DNA from: an uncultured Acetatifactor sp.
GTDB taxonomy: Bacteria; Bacillota; Clostridia; Lachnospirales; Lachnospiraceae
Direction: 5' to 3'
Assembly: GCA_910587555.1 (NCBI GenBank)
Contig: CAJULV010000009.1
Location: 10,610 to 74,609, forward strand
Length of the DNA: 64,000 nucleotides
Shown: positions 7,965-16,890 of the stretch, in pieces
How positions within the stretch are numbered: the stretch's first letter is position 1
How the letters are laid out: the number at the start of each line of letters is the position of its first letter
Position numbers and translations under genes: made by a program
Notes under the pieces: generated by a model
Database searches by the model: none
Told to the model about the DNA's origin: nothing
Seen by the model: only the letters and a program-made list of their open reading frames with translations

Positions 7965-9356
7965 TTACAGATCACAGTTCTTCACCGTCCTGGGGAAGGG
8001 CAGCACGTCGCGGATATTGCCCATTCCGGTGAGGTACATCACGCACCTCTCAAAGCCCAGCCCAAAGCCCGCGTGGCGGACGGAACCGAAACGGCGCAGA
8101 TCCAGATAGAAGCCGTAATCTTCCTTATTCAGCTTCAGTTCCTCCATCCGCCGCTCCAACAGTTCCAGCTTGTCTTCACGCTGGCTGCCGCCGATAATCT
8201 CGCCGATGCCGGGCACCAGGCAGTCCATGGCCGCCACGGTCTTGCCGTCCTCGTTCAGTTTCATATAGAAGGCCTTAATCTCCTTCGGGTAATCCGTCAC
8301 GAACACCGGGCGTTTGAATACCTCCTCCGTGAGATACCGCTCATGCTCCGTCTGCAAATCACAGCCCCAGGATACCTTGTAATCGAAGGCGTCGTTATGC
8401 TTCTCCAGAATCTCAACGGCCTCCGTGTAGGTCACATGGGCAAAGTCGGAATTCATCACATGCTCCAGGCGCTCCAGCAGCCCCTTGTCCACAAACTGAT
8501 TGAAAAACGCCATCTCCTCCGGCGCGTTTTCCAGCACATAACGGATAATATATTTCAGCATGGACTCCGCCACCAGCATGTCGTCCTTCAGGTCGGCAAA
8601 CGCCATCTCCGGCTCAATCATCCAGAACTCCGCAGCATGACGGGTGGTATTGGAATTCTCCGCCCGGAAGGTAGGTCCGAAGGTATATACGTTTTTAAAT
8701 GCAAATGCATACGATTCCACGTTCAACTGGCCGCTCACGGTGAGGTTTGTCGATTTTCCGAAGAAATCCCGTGAAAAATCCACGCTTCCGTCGGCGTTTT
8801 TGGGAATGTTGTTCAGATCCATCGTGGTCACCTGGAACATCTCCCCCGCTCCCTCGCAGTCGCTTCCCGTAATCAGCGGCGTGTGTACATACACAAACCC
8901 CCTCTCCATGAAAAAGCTGTGAATGGCGTACGCAACCAGCGAACGCACCCGGAACACGGCCTGAAAGGTATTGGTCCTGGGGCGCAGGTGGGAGATGGTG
9001 CGCAGATACTCGAAGGTATGGCGCTTCTTCTGCAGGGGATAATCTGCCGTGGAAGGCCCCTCCACCACTACCTGCGACGCCTGCATCTCAAAGGGCTGCT
9101 TTGCCCCCGGCGTTTCCACAATGGTGCCGCTCACAATCAGCGCGGCCCCCACATTCATTTTGCGTATCTCTTCAAAATTGGGAAGCGCATCTCCGTACAC
9201 CACCTGCAGGGCTTCAAAAAAAGTCCCGTCATTGATTATCAGGAACCCGAAATTCTTGGAATCCCGATTACTTCTGATCCACCCGCCGATTGTCACTTCC
9301 GTGTTTACATACTTTTCCCTGTTGCGATAAAGATCCTTAATATCTGTCAGCTGCAT
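7965..9356 (-). CDS. asnS: Asparagine-tRNA ligase
   Basis: A 463-residue class IIb aminoacyl-tRNA synthetase that charges tRNA-Asn. The N-terminal OB-fold anticodon-binding domain (VTIGGWIRSNRDSKNFGFL) precedes the catalytic core. The core has motif 2 around FRAENSNTTRHAAEFWMIEPE, and motif 3 as GLGFERCVMYLTGMGNIRDV; the C-terminus is FPRTVKNCDL. The start at 9356 (MQLTDIKDLYRN) has GAGGG four bases upstream. A promoter is visible about 100 bp upstream (9457-9484). No T-box leader was found in that interval. A 59-bp palindromic repeat follows the stop immediately and may serve as the 3' end of the message. Confidence 0.96.
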   Translation of the reverse strand: MQLTDIKDLYRNREKYVNTEVTIGGWIRSNRDSKNFGFLIINDGTFFEALQVVYGDALPNFEEIRKMNVGAALIVSGTIVETPGAKQPFEMQASQVVVEGPSTADYPLQKKRHTFEYLRTISHLRPRTNTFQAVFRVRSLVAYAIHSFFMERGFVYVHTPLITGSDCEGAGEMFQVTTMDLNNIPKNADGSVDFSRDFFGKSTNLTVSGQLNVESYAFAFKNVYTFGPTFRAENSNTTRHAAEFWMIEPEMAFADLKDDMLVAESMLKYIIRYVLENAPEEMAFFNQFVDKGLLERLEHVMNSDFAHVTYTEAVEILEKHNDAFDYKVSWGCDLQTEHERYLTEEVFKRPVFVTDYPKEIKAFYMKLNEDGKTVAAMDCLVPGIGEIIGGSQREDKLELLERRMEELKLNKEDYGFYLDLRRFGSVRHAGFGLGFERCVMYLTGMGNIRDVLPFPRTVKNCDL

Positions 9357-9456
9357 ATTTCCCTCATTTCCGCACGCCTGCTGCCGGCGCGCTGCCATAT
9401 TCTGAATTTGTCCTGAAAATATCTGTTATCCCTGCAGCAGGACTTCCTCTTTCCAT

Positions 9457-9484
9457 TCTATATATACCACATTCGGACGCTCAA
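9457..9484 (-). promoter_or_regulatory. Probable sigma-A promoter of asnS
   Basis: On the minus strand, TTGAGC (9484-9479) and TATAGA (9462-9457) are 16 bp apart, placing the start about 95 nt before the asnS ATG. By pattern only. Confidence 0.55.
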
Positions 9485-9551
9485 TGAAAGCTTTTTCTTC
9501 ATTTTTCCCAAAGAATACCCCGTCCAAACATATGAATATCCATATTTTTTG

Positions 9552-9581
9552 TTGCTTATCCATGGACATCTGTGCTAAAAT
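9552..9581 (+). promoter_or_regulatory. Probable sigma-A promoter of the small anchored protein gene
   Basis: TTGCTT and TAAAAT are 18 bp apart, with TGC just before the -10 (extended -10). The hexamers lie 34-63 bp before the ATG at 9615. Confidence 0.55.
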
Positions 9582-9614
9582 AAAACAAAAATTACGTAAG
9601 GAGGCTTATCACTT

Positions 9615-10091
9615 ATGAAGACCTGGATGATTGTGTTAATCGTCATAGGAGTAGTACTTACCGCACTGATCATCGCATTATACTTTCTGGGGAAAAAGGC
9701 ACAGAAAAAACAGCAGCAGCAACAGGAAATGCTGCAGGCCAATAAACAGACCGTATCCATGCTGATTATTGACAAAAAGAAGATGCGGCTGAAGGATGCA
9801 GGGCTGCCCCAGATGGTTCTCGACCAGACCCCCAAACTCATGCGGAGGACCAGGCTGCCCATTGTCAAAGCCAAGATCGGCCCGCAGATTATGTCCCTGA
9901 TCTGCGACGACAAAATTTTTGATTCCGTCCCCGTCAAAAAAGAAGTCAAAGCTGTAGTCAGCGGCATTTACGTCCTCAGCGTAAGAGGGCTGCACGGCAG
10001 GCAGGAGGCTGCGCCTCCAAAGAAAAAGAGCCGTTTCAAACAGGCCCTGGAGAAGGCACAGGAAAAGGCGGGCGCAAAGCCGCTGAAGTAG
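9615..10091 (+). CDS. Membrane-anchored protein of unknown function
   Basis: A 158-residue protein with one N-terminal membrane helix (residues 4-26, no cleavage site) followed by a charged Q/K-rich stretch. A compact domain then begins near TVSMLIIDKKKMRLKDAGLP, and the tail is basic (KKKSRFKQALEKAQEKAG). The domain is expected on the cytoplasmic side by the positive-inside rule. The start has an excellent site (AAGGAGG), a promoter is seen upstream and a strong terminator follows, so it is a single-gene unit. I do not recognise the family. Confidence 0.82.
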   Translation: MKTWMIVLIVIGVVLTALIIALYFLGKKAQKKQQQQQEMLQANKQTVSMLIIDKKKMRLKDAGLPQMVLDQTPKLMRRTRLPIVKAKIGPQIMSLICDDKIFDSVPVKKEVKAVVSGIYVLSVRGLHGRQEAAPPKKKSRFKQALEKAQEKAGAKPLK

Positions 10092-10125
10092 ATGATACAG
10101 AATCTGAAATATTGCTGCGAACGGG

Positions 10126-10156
10126 ACTGCCGGGGCGTCATTCCCCGGCAGTTTTT
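10126..10156 (+). terminator. Strong intrinsic terminator
   Basis: A perfect 10-bp GC-rich stem (ACTGCCGGGG with CCCCGGCAGT) around a 7-nt loop, directly followed by TTTT, 35 bp after the stop at 10091. Confidence 0.93.
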
Positions 10157-10190
10157 CGCGTCCCAAAATCACGGCCTATCCGGGCCGGGG

Positions 10191-10551
10191 CTACAGCAGG
10201 GCGAACAACCCCGCCCCGTGTGCGGACACCGAATCCCGCAGCACGCCCTCCGCAAGCTTCCTGTCCGTTCCGCTCCAGAGTTCCGTTGCTTTCCGGATAC
10301 CCGCCGTCCTCCCGGCAAACTGTTCCACCGCTTCCGGCGAACAGGAAATCCGCTGCGCTTCCTCCCGAAAATTGAAAAAAGCAAGGTACTTCCCTCCCGT
10401 CTTCCCGTTTAAACAGCTCCAGATAGCGTAATCCTCGTTTTTCTCAAACCATATAATCGGCATTGGCATTCACACGGGCTTCGTTGACAGTCGTGTCATA
10501 ATAGTCGTAGCTGTTCCAGCCCATGGGGGCTTTGTCCGTTACATATTTCAT
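10191..10551 (-). pseudogene. Remnant of a GH27-like alpha-galactosidase with a large internal deletion
   Basis: The minus strand from 10551 reads MKYVTDKAPMGWNSYDYY, the typical opening of GH27-like glycosidases, continues for about 33 residues and stops. In another frame from about 10469 the sequence resumes as WFEKNEDYAIWSCLN and runs about 90 residues through a beta-sandwich-like tail (YLAFFNFREE, ending HGAGLFALL) as found at the C-terminus of such enzymes. Only about 120 residues of an expected 400 or more remain; both catalytic aspartates are missing. This is best explained by a deletion that also shifted the frame. The C-terminal frame alone could still be translated, but no ribosome site supports it. 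Confidence 0.78.
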
Positions 10552-10590
10552 CGCTGCACCTTCCGCTTCACCGTTGACGACAGAGTTCCC

Positions 10591-11868
10591 CTACTCCGCT
10601 TTCTCTTTTTCTTTATCCTTGTCTTTATCCCTGTGGAAATATTTATCCAGTTCCTTTCTGGTATCCTCCGGCATTCCCTTTTTCACGGGGACTACCGCCG
10701 CATTTGCCATATCTCCGATAATGCGTACCGCAAATTCCACATTCCTGCCCATTGCCTTCTCGCTCAGCGTGGGAAGCAGGTCATGAATCGTATGTATGGA
10801 TGCCGTCGCCGTCTCCCTGCTCAGCCCCAGGGCCGGAATCTCATTGTCACAGAACGGGGCGGAATCGCTGGAGTGTACGCCCACCCCTATCTTGGCGGAA
10901 TAGCCCGTAAGCTTGCAGTACTGCTCCGCAAAGGTCTGCAGCTCCTTCTCCCCTGTTACGACAATTTTATTTGCCCCCAGGATCGTCCCGCACATATCAA
11001 AATTGAAGCAGAATACCACCTTCTCCAGCAGCTCGCTGTGCTGCTCCACATAAGCCCTGGAACCCAGCAGCCCCAGTTCCTCGCTGCCGCACCAGATAAA
11101 GCGCAGCGTCCTCCTGGCCGGATGTGCCGCAAAATGCCGGAAAATCGCCATCAGTGCCACCGCCCCGGTAGCATTGTCCCAGGATCCCGTTCCCAAGGGT
11201 ACGGAATCATAATGGGCCGTAAGCACAATGCTCTCTTCCTTCAGGTCCTCCCCTTCTATTACAGCCGTAATATTTCGGCTCTCCGGTTCCGTGTCTTCCT
11301 GCTCCAGGGTAAGGCGTATCTTCTCCACTTCCTCGTCCACCAGCCAAAGCGCATCCGCAGCCGTAATAACAAATCCGGGGATGATCCCATTTCTGCTGAA
11401 ATGCTCCCGCAGCCGCCTGGGGTACATAGAAGCCTCCTGGGCCGAAAAATAATATTTTCCCTGCATAACCAGAAACGCAGCCGCATTACGCTCCACCAGG
11501 CGCTTATAGACATCCTCATCCCCGAGACCGTTCAGCAGCACAGCCTTGCCTTCCAGAGAACCGATTCCCGCAAAATCAATCTCCGAGGCATCGTCCAGGT
11601 ATACCAGCTCACACTCCCTGTCAATGCTGCCCGAACGCAGAAAAGGCACGCAGGGGATCTCCCGTCCTGCCGCCGTCACGGAGCATTTCTCCACCTTCGC
11701 GTCCGGAATCCGGAATGTCTCGTATTCCCCCCGGATGTCCTCCCTGCCCGCATCCCCGGCAGCCTGGCTGATTTCTTCCACAATCAGCTCCGCTGCCCGC
11801 TTCTCTTCCTCGCTTCCGCCCACACGGACAAAGCTTAACTCCTGTACCAAATCCATCAGTTTCTTCAT
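10591..11868 (-). CDS. M28-family zinc aminopeptidase with PA-like insert
   Basis: A 425-residue metallopeptidase likely releasing N-terminal residues from peptides. A protease-associated-type region (about residues 85-200) precedes the M28 core. Zinc ligands can be seen in TAHYDSVPLGTGSWDNATG (His and Asp), CGSEELGLLGS (Glu pair), FDMCG (Asp) and SIHTIHD (His). No signal peptide is present, so it is probably cytoplasmic. The tail is a highly charged DKDKDKEKEK stretch. The start at 11868 has AAGGAGG nine bases upstream; earlier in-frame starts lack a site. It faces no partner genes; the GH27 remnant follows. Confidence 0.88.
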   Translation of the reverse strand: MKKLMDLVQELSFVRVGGSEEEKRAAELIVEEISQAAGDAGREDIRGEYETFRIPDAKVEKCSVTAAGREIPCVPFLRSGSIDRECELVYLDDASEIDFAGIGSLEGKAVLLNGLGDEDVYKRLVERNAAAFLVMQGKYYFSAQEASMYPRRLREHFSRNGIIPGFVITAADALWLVDEEVEKIRLTLEQEDTEPESRNITAVIEGEDLKEESIVLTAHYDSVPLGTGSWDNATGAVALMAIFRHFAAHPARRTLRFIWCGSEELGLLGSRAYVEQHSELLEKVVFCFNFDMCGTILGANKIVVTGEKELQTFAEQYCKLTGYSAKIGVGVHSSDSAPFCDNEIPALGLSRETATASIHTIHDLLPTLSEKAMGRNVEFAVRIIGDMANAAVVPVKKGMPEDTRKELDKYFHRDKDKDKEKEKAE

Positions 11869-11902
11869 ATTCCTGTCCTCCTTGCACATCCCGGCAACGC
11901 AC

Positions 11903-11940
11903 AAAACCGGAGCGCCATTTCCGATATTATGGCGCTCCGG
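11903..11940 (-). terminator. Intrinsic terminator of the CmpB-family gene
   Basis: A perfect 12-bp stem (11907-11918 with 11929-11940) and 10-nt loop, followed on the minus strand by TTTTGTG. It lies between the stop at 11986 and the M28 gene. Confidence 0.8.
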
Positions 11941-11985
11941 CTTCTTCATGCACCGTCTGGAACCTGCTGTCTATCGATATTTTCA

Positions 11986-12573
11986 TTATACATGGCTTTC
12001 CGGCAAATTGCAATAAAAAACCACAGGATGCTTCGTTGAAATACCCTGTCCCGTATTGGGCCGCACGGCGCAGTAAGTGGCGTCAGCGATAAACAGCAGC
12101 AGCAGTATAAGGCACAGCCCGATACGCCGATTCCGGGAGCTGCCCCGGTACAGCCTGTCATAAAACGGCAGCAGCAGGCAGACCAGCGCCGTCCCGCCCA
12201 GGCCGAACACCACTGCCCCTTCCAGACAGATTCTGCCGTTGAGATTCATGAAGTGCCCGCTGTAATCCCACCAGCGGCCATTCCAGATTTGCTCCAAAAA
12301 CCAGCCGGTAAAGTATTCCAGCCCGGAACAGACACCCGCCGACAGCAAAAATACCAGCAGCGGCCTTCCTCGAAACCTCCGCAGCAGAAAACTCAGCAAT
12401 AGCCCGCCCACACCATAAACGGGAAGGTACGGCCCTCTGTATACACCCCTGTTGATAAAGGCATGCTCAGTACACAGAAATAAAAGCACCTCCCAGAGCC
12501 ATCCGATAAAGGCAACGGTGAAAAACAGCAGCACATAATAATCAAACCCATGAGATATATTCCTGTTCTTCAT
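11986..12573 (-). CDS. Multi-pass membrane protein, CmpB-type putative ABC permease family
   Basis: A 195-residue protein with about five membrane helices. Conserved pieces of this family are visible: FINRGVYRGPYLPVYGVGG, SGLEYFTGWFLE, RWWDYSGHFMNLNGRICLEG. Members are labelled putative ABC transporter permeases, but no ATPase is adjacent and the true role is unproven. ATG 12573 is chosen because the longer form would begin next to the upstream gene's terminator and no better ribosome site is visible; the start is therefore uncertain. A terminator hairpin follows the gene. Confidence 0.78.
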   Translation of the reverse strand: MKNRNISHGFDYYVLLFFTVAFIGWLWEVLLFLCTEHAFINRGVYRGPYLPVYGVGGLLLSFLLRRFRGRPLLVFLLSAGVCSGLEYFTGWFLEQIWNGRWWDYSGHFMNLNGRICLEGAVVFGLGGTALVCLLLPFYDRLYRGSSRNRRIGLCLILLLLFIADATYCAVRPNTGQGISTKHPVVFYCNLPESHV

Positions 12574-12635
12574 ACCGGTTAGTATGCCCTGTACCGGCTG
12601 CCAATATGTTTCCTCCGGAAACTTTTCGGACCCGT

Positions 12636-12676
12636 AAAAAAGCACCGGCTTCCTTTCGGGACACCGATGCTTTTAT
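12636..12676 (-). terminator. Intrinsic terminator of the solute-binding protein operon
   Basis: On the minus strand a 10-bp stem (AAAGCATCGG with CCGGTGCTTT, one wobble pair) encloses a short loop and is followed by TTTT. It lies about 90 bp after the stop at 12766, beyond the short palindromic element. Confidence 0.82.
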
Positions 12677-12705
12677 TCTTACGTTATGGAGACTTCTGTT
12701 ATTAT

Positions 12706-12737
12706 GTAACAGTTCAGACAGAGTGCTGAACTGTTAC
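12706..12737. repeat. 32-bp deleted copy of the 59-bp palindromic element
   Basis: The outer arms GTAACAGTTCAG and CTGAACTGTTAC are identical to those of the 59-bp elements and form a perfect 12-bp stem, but the central part is reduced to ACAGAGTG. It lies between a solute-binding protein gene and its terminator. Confidence 0.85.
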
Positions 12738-12765
12738 GTTATCATTGCTTTACAGGTGAGCTTCT

Positions 12766-14454
12766 TTACTGGTTCGCCTTGTACTGCTCGTTCACCTCAG
12801 CGATAATGGTGTCATAGCCGTTATCGCGGATACGCTGAAGCTCAGCCTCAAACGCAGCCTTGTCGATGGCGCCGCAGATGTACTGGGTTCTTGCCGCATT
12901 TGCAGCCTCGTCCAGGGTAGCGCCCTCACTGCCGTATGTGGGAGAGTTCACCAGATAGGACAGGGCAGGGTTCATTACCGCATAGGGCAGAGCCGCCTCA
13001 TATGCCTCGTTCTGTGCAGCATTGTACTTGTCAACCTGAAGGGGAACCCTTGCATTGGTTTCCTCGGTGGTAGGCAGGAAAGGAAGCATCTGGTTCAGTC
13101 CCAGATAGTTCTCCGCCAGGGCCTTGCCGTCTTCGGTGTTGTCCGTGTCAATCAGTTCGCCGTCAACCATTTCATAGTTAATGCCTTCCAAGCCGTACTG
13201 GGTCAGAATCAGCATCTCGGTATCGTTGAGCTTATCCAGCAGGGTCAGAGCCGCTTCAATCTTCTCCGGCGTATCCAGAGTGGTGGCGGACAGGGTGAAA
13301 TATCCCGCATAGCCTGCCGTTGCAAGGGTACGTCCGTTTACTGCGCCGTACATGGTCATATGGGCGGGTTCATCCGGATTGACCACGGAAGGAGTACGTG
13401 TGGCTTCATCTTCAAAATACTTCCAAATACGCTTTCCGGAGTCAAGAACATCGATAAATACGCCGTTCTCGCCCTTCTTACATCCGTCGGACCAGTTATC
13501 GGTAGGCCTGCTGTGCCAGTCCGCAGGCATCAAACCTTCATCGTACAGGCTCTTAATGTAATCAACGGCTTCCATGTACTCGGGCTGCATCCAAACGGGT
13601 ACCAGCTGCCCGTCAACCTCTGCCCAGCCGTTGCCGCAGCCGAACCAGGTCTGGATGATGTCAAAGGGTCCTGTATGCTTGGTCATTTCCATGCCGATGG
13701 TATCATCAACGCCGTTTCCGTCGGGATCGCCGTAGGTAAATGCCTTCAGCATCTCCTTCACCGCTTCCGGTGTGTTGGGTTCGGTAAGATTGTACTCATC
13801 CTTCAGCTTTTCAAACCAGTCGGTACGATAGCTTAAGCCGTTACGCCCTACCACACGGGTTCTGGGAATGGCGATCAGTTTGCCGTCTACAGTCAGGTTT
13901 GCTGCCACTTCCTTGGACATGCCGGACAGGTTGGGGTACTTGGCGCTGTCCCAGACATAGTCGTTCAGATCCACGAATGCCCCCTGCTTTGCCGCTTCCA
14001 CCACGTTGGCCTTAATCGTACCACCCCAGGTAATGATGTGGGGCATGGTGCTGGGATTGGTCAGATACAGGGCGTTCTTGTCCTCCAGGGCATCGTTTGC
14101 CACCCAGGTCAGTTCTACGTTCACATTGGTGTAGTCCCTCACCTGGTTCAGGATCTGCTCCGCATATTCGCCTACATTGTTGCTTCCGGCATTTATGTCG
14201 ATAACGCTGAAGTTGATGGTCTGGCGCTCTCCGGATGCCTGTTCGCCGCCGCTCTCTTCACTGCTCTCTTCGCCGCCTGTTTCCTCACTGCTGCTCTCTT
14301 CGGAGCCGCCCGCCTGGGAGCTGCTCTCCTCCCCGGAATTTCCTGCAGGCGCTGAACTGTCGCCGCCGTCACCGTTGCCGCAGGCTGCAGTACCCAGAAC
14401 CATAGCCGACACCAACGCAAGTGCAAATACCTTGTTCAAACTTTTTCTTTTCAT
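12766..14454 (-). CDS. Carbohydrate ABC transporter solute-binding lipoprotein (LplA/YtcQ-like)
   Basis: A 562-residue extracellular binding protein anchored by lipid. The signal peptide ends in the lipobox LGTAAC with Cys25. A Ser/Glu/Gly-rich spacer (about residues 30-70) is followed by a type I periplasmic-binding fold typical of the large family-1 oligosaccharide binders. It is the last gene of a three-gene unit after two permeases, and with the PL11 lyase upstream it most likely captures rhamnogalacturonan-derived oligosaccharides. The start at 14454 has AAGGAGG five bases upstream; a 72-residue extension is rejected. No ATPase is encoded here, so a shared MsmX-type ATPase elsewhere is expected. 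Confidence 0.93.
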   Translation of the reverse strand: MKRKSLNKVFALALVSAMVLGTAACGNGDGGDSSAPAGNSGEESSSQAGGSEESSSEETGGEESSEESGGEQASGERQTINFSVIDINAGSNNVGEYAEQILNQVRDYTNVNVELTWVANDALEDKNALYLTNPSTMPHIITWGGTIKANVVEAAKQGAFVDLNDYVWDSAKYPNLSGMSKEVAANLTVDGKLIAIPRTRVVGRNGLSYRTDWFEKLKDEYNLTEPNTPEAVKEMLKAFTYGDPDGNGVDDTIGMEMTKHTGPFDIIQTWFGCGNGWAEVDGQLVPVWMQPEYMEAVDYIKSLYDEGLMPADWHSRPTDNWSDGCKKGENGVFIDVLDSGKRIWKYFEDEATRTPSVVNPDEPAHMTMYGAVNGRTLATAGYAGYFTLSATTLDTPEKIEAALTLLDKLNDTEMLILTQYGLEGINYEMVDGELIDTDNTEDGKALAENYLGLNQMLPFLPTTEETNARVPLQVDKYNAAQNEAYEAALPYAVMNPALSYLVNSPTYGSEGATLDEAANAARTQYICGAIDKAAFEAELQRIRDNGYDTIIAEVNEQYKANQ

Positions 14455-14573
14455 CTTTTCCTCCTTATAATGATGATTTATGATCACGGCGGCCGGGCCT
14501 CCCGGACGTCGGAACCAGCTTATATATCTGTAAGTACTTTCATTTGCCGTTTCCCCCTGCATTGCAGAAGTAC

Positions 14574-15485
14574 TCAGCCTTTTACTGCCCCTACCATAAC
14601 GCCCTTGGTAAAATACTTCTGTACGAAGGGATAGATACAGAGGACGGGTACCGTGGCGATAACGGTACATGCCATCTTCACCGCCTTGTCCGGGGGCGCC
14701 CCGTTCATATCATAGAAATCCATCACCGCGTCCGAGAAAGTTGACGACAGCAATATAATAGAACGAAGCTGAATCTGAATCGGGAACTTCTCCGCTGTCT
14801 GCAGGTAAATCATGGCGTTGAAATAATCATTCCAGAATCCCACACCATAGAACAGGGAAATGGACGCGATAACCGGCTTGGACAGCGGCAGCGCTACCCT
14901 GGTAAATATCTGCAGGTCGTTGGCCCCATCCATATAGGAGGCCTCGTCCAGTTCCACAGGCAGTCCCGTGAAAAACTTTTTGATGATAACCATGTTAAAC
15001 GGGTTGATCAGGGCCGGCAGCACCAACGCCCAGTAGGTATCATACAGCCCGTAGGCATTGATTACCATATAGGAAGGAATCATACCGCCGGAAAACAGCA
15101 TGGTCACGATTACCAGGTTCATAATCCAGTTCCTGCCCCGGAAATGCATCTTGGAAAGAGGATATGCGAAACTCAATGAGAAGAGCATACACATCACCGT
15201 TCCCAGGATAGTCAGGATAATGGAATTCTTCAGTCCTCTTAAAATATTGGCAGTCCGAATGGCATACTGGTATGCATTCAGGGAAACTTCCGTGGGAATG
15301 ATGAAAAACGCTTTTTCCGTCAGCTCCTTCTCCGTTGCAAAGGAACCTGCCACCACATAGAGGAAGGGCAGAACGGTACTCAGTGCAATCAGTCCCAGTA
15401 CTACATAAATAATGATATCCACAATCCGGTCCCCAAGGCTCTTCTTCACCTTGGCGCCTTCTTTTACCACATGCGCTTTCGCCAT
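14574..15485 (-). CDS. Carbohydrate ABC transporter permease (LplC/YtcP-like, CUT1)
   Basis: A 303-residue inner-membrane permease of the MalG class with six membrane helices. The EAA loop that docks the ATPase is seen as ASYMDGANDLQIFTRVALPL, and the C-terminus ends FTKGVMVGAVKG, typical of YtcP/LplC proteins. It lies 19 bp after the partner permease and 119 bp before the binding-protein gene on the same strand. It should form the translocation pore with that partner for oligosaccharide import. Confidence 0.93.
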   Translation of the reverse strand: MAKAHVVKEGAKVKKSLGDRIVDIIIYVVLGLIALSTVLPFLYVVAGSFATEKELTEKAFFIIPTEVSLNAYQYAIRTANILRGLKNSIILTILGTVMCMLFSLSFAYPLSKMHFRGRNWIMNLVIVTMLFSGGMIPSYMVINAYGLYDTYWALVLPALINPFNMVIIKKFFTGLPVELDEASYMDGANDLQIFTRVALPLSKPVIASISLFYGVGFWNDYFNAMIYLQTAEKFPIQIQLRSIILLSSTFSDAVMDFYDMNGAPPDKAVKMACTVIATVPVLCIYPFVQKYFTKGVMVGAVKG

Positions 15486-15503
15486 TATGTATCGCCCTCC
15501 TTT

Positions 15504-16475
15504 CTAATAGATGCCGCTCTCGCCGCAGGCCTTGGCCACCCGGTCCGAGATTATCACCAGTATCATACCCACTACGGATTTAAACATACCTGCCGCTGCA
15601 GAGAAGGAATACTGCCCCTGGCGGATACCTCTCATATAGATATAGGTATCAAACACCTCTGCCCTTGCCACATTCAGGTCGTTCCTCATCAGGAAAATTT
15701 GTTCATAGCCTGTATTCAGGATGCCGCCCACACGGAGAATGAACATCATCACGATAGTGCCGCGGATGGCAGGCAGGGTAATGTGCCACATCAGCCTCCA
15801 GCGTCCGGCACCGTCCACTCTGGCCGCCTCGTACAGTTCCTGGTCCACACCGGCCAGCGCCGCCAGGAATATGATAGTGCCGTATCCGGTCTCTCTCCAG
15901 ATATCCTGGCCCACAATCAATCCCCAGAAGGTAGAACTCTTGGAGAGTACATCCCATGTGCTGCCCGTAATGTTCTTTATTATGATATTGATAATACCGT
16001 CCGACACATTGAACAGCTGATATGTCAGGCTGGCCACGATAACCCAGGACACAAAGTGCGGTATATAAACCAGGGTCTGTACCACCCTCTTGTACCCGCT
16101 GTGCCGCACCTCATTTAAGAATAAGGATAAAATGATGGGCGCCGGGAAAAACAATACCAGCTGCAGAAGGCTGATTCCCAGCGTATTCACCAGCAGCTTG
16201 GAGAAATCATTACCTGTGAAGAACTTGATAAACTGGCCAAATCCGCACCACGGACTGCCCCACATGCCCTGGAACGGACTGTATTCCTTAAAAGCAATGA
16301 CCAGTCCTCCCATGGGAATATAACGGAACAGGATAAAATACAATACACCCGGCAGCAGAAGAAAATACAGCCACTTGTGCTGGAACATGTACTGAAGCGT
16401 ACTCATCCTCTGCACCCGCATGGTCCGTCCATCCTCAAGCGTGATGTATCCCTTCTTCATTTTTGTTTTTGCCAT
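15504..16475 (-). CDS. Carbohydrate ABC transporter permease (LplB/YteP-like, CUT1)
   Basis: A 323-residue permease of the MalF class, first gene of the transport unit. After a cytoplasmic N-terminus (to about residue 32) six helices follow, starting LYFLLLPGVLYFILFRYIPMG. The EAA loop reads YEAARVDGAGRWRLMWHITLP. YteP and LplB proteins import pectin-type oligosaccharides. A long hairpin terminator separates it from the AraC regulator gene, so it has its own promoter in 16476-16667; that AT-rich stretch contains no hexamer pair I can call with confidence. Confidence 0.93.
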   Translation of the reverse strand: MAKTKMKKGYITLEDGRTMRVQRMSTLQYMFQHKWLYFLLLPGVLYFILFRYIPMGGLVIAFKEYSPFQGMWGSPWCGFGQFIKFFTGNDFSKLLVNTLGISLLQLVLFFPAPIILSLFLNEVRHSGYKRVVQTLVYIPHFVSWVIVASLTYQLFNVSDGIINIIIKNITGSTWDVLSKSSTFWGLIVGQDIWRETGYGTIIFLAALAGVDQELYEAARVDGAGRWRLMWHITLPAIRGTIVMMFILRVGGILNTGYEQIFLMRNDLNVARAEVFDTYIYMRGIRQGQYSFSAAAGMFKSVVGMILVIISDRVAKACGESGIY

Positions 16476-16667
16476 ACCGATCCACCTTTCTCTATGTACG
16501 TTTTATACGTTCGGGTTTCGTCATTTTGTCGGTTTTCCGTGTCATTTGCGTTTCCCGATAGTGCAATTTTAACCTCTTTAACAGATTACGTCTATAATCA
16601 CTTTATTTAATTTTATTTTCGGCCTTCCGTTTTTCCACATTTTGTGCAGTTTGCCTGACTATAAATA

Positions 16668-16722
16668 AAAAATAATCACTTTCTTACTGCTTTATAAAAC
16701 CAGAAAGAAAATGATTATTTTT
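16668..16722 (-). terminator. Long hairpin terminator after the AraC regulator gene
   Basis: An 11-bp perfect outer stem (AAAAATAATCA with TGATTATTTTT) continues inward through single mismatches to TTTCTT/AAGAAA and CTG/CAG. T-rich tracts flank it on both strands, so it may work in both directions. It divides the 415-bp gap 16476-16890; the part 16723-16890 shows nothing else. Confidence 0.82.
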
Positions 16723-16890
16723 GTAAAAAATCCTTATAAAATCACGAGATCCGCATACATGAAAAACCTGTCCTCCCGGACGGCAAGATAACTACGCTCA
16801 CGTAGTCATTTTGTGCAATATGCACGCACGCCGCTCCGGACAGCCCCCGCTGCCCGCCTGCCGCCATGCCCTCAGAATATCCCTTCCGGT

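Noticed and set aside
9357..9456. T-box leader for asnS
   Set aside because: The interval between promoter and start is about 100 nt and shows no T-box sequence or terminator/antiterminator pair.
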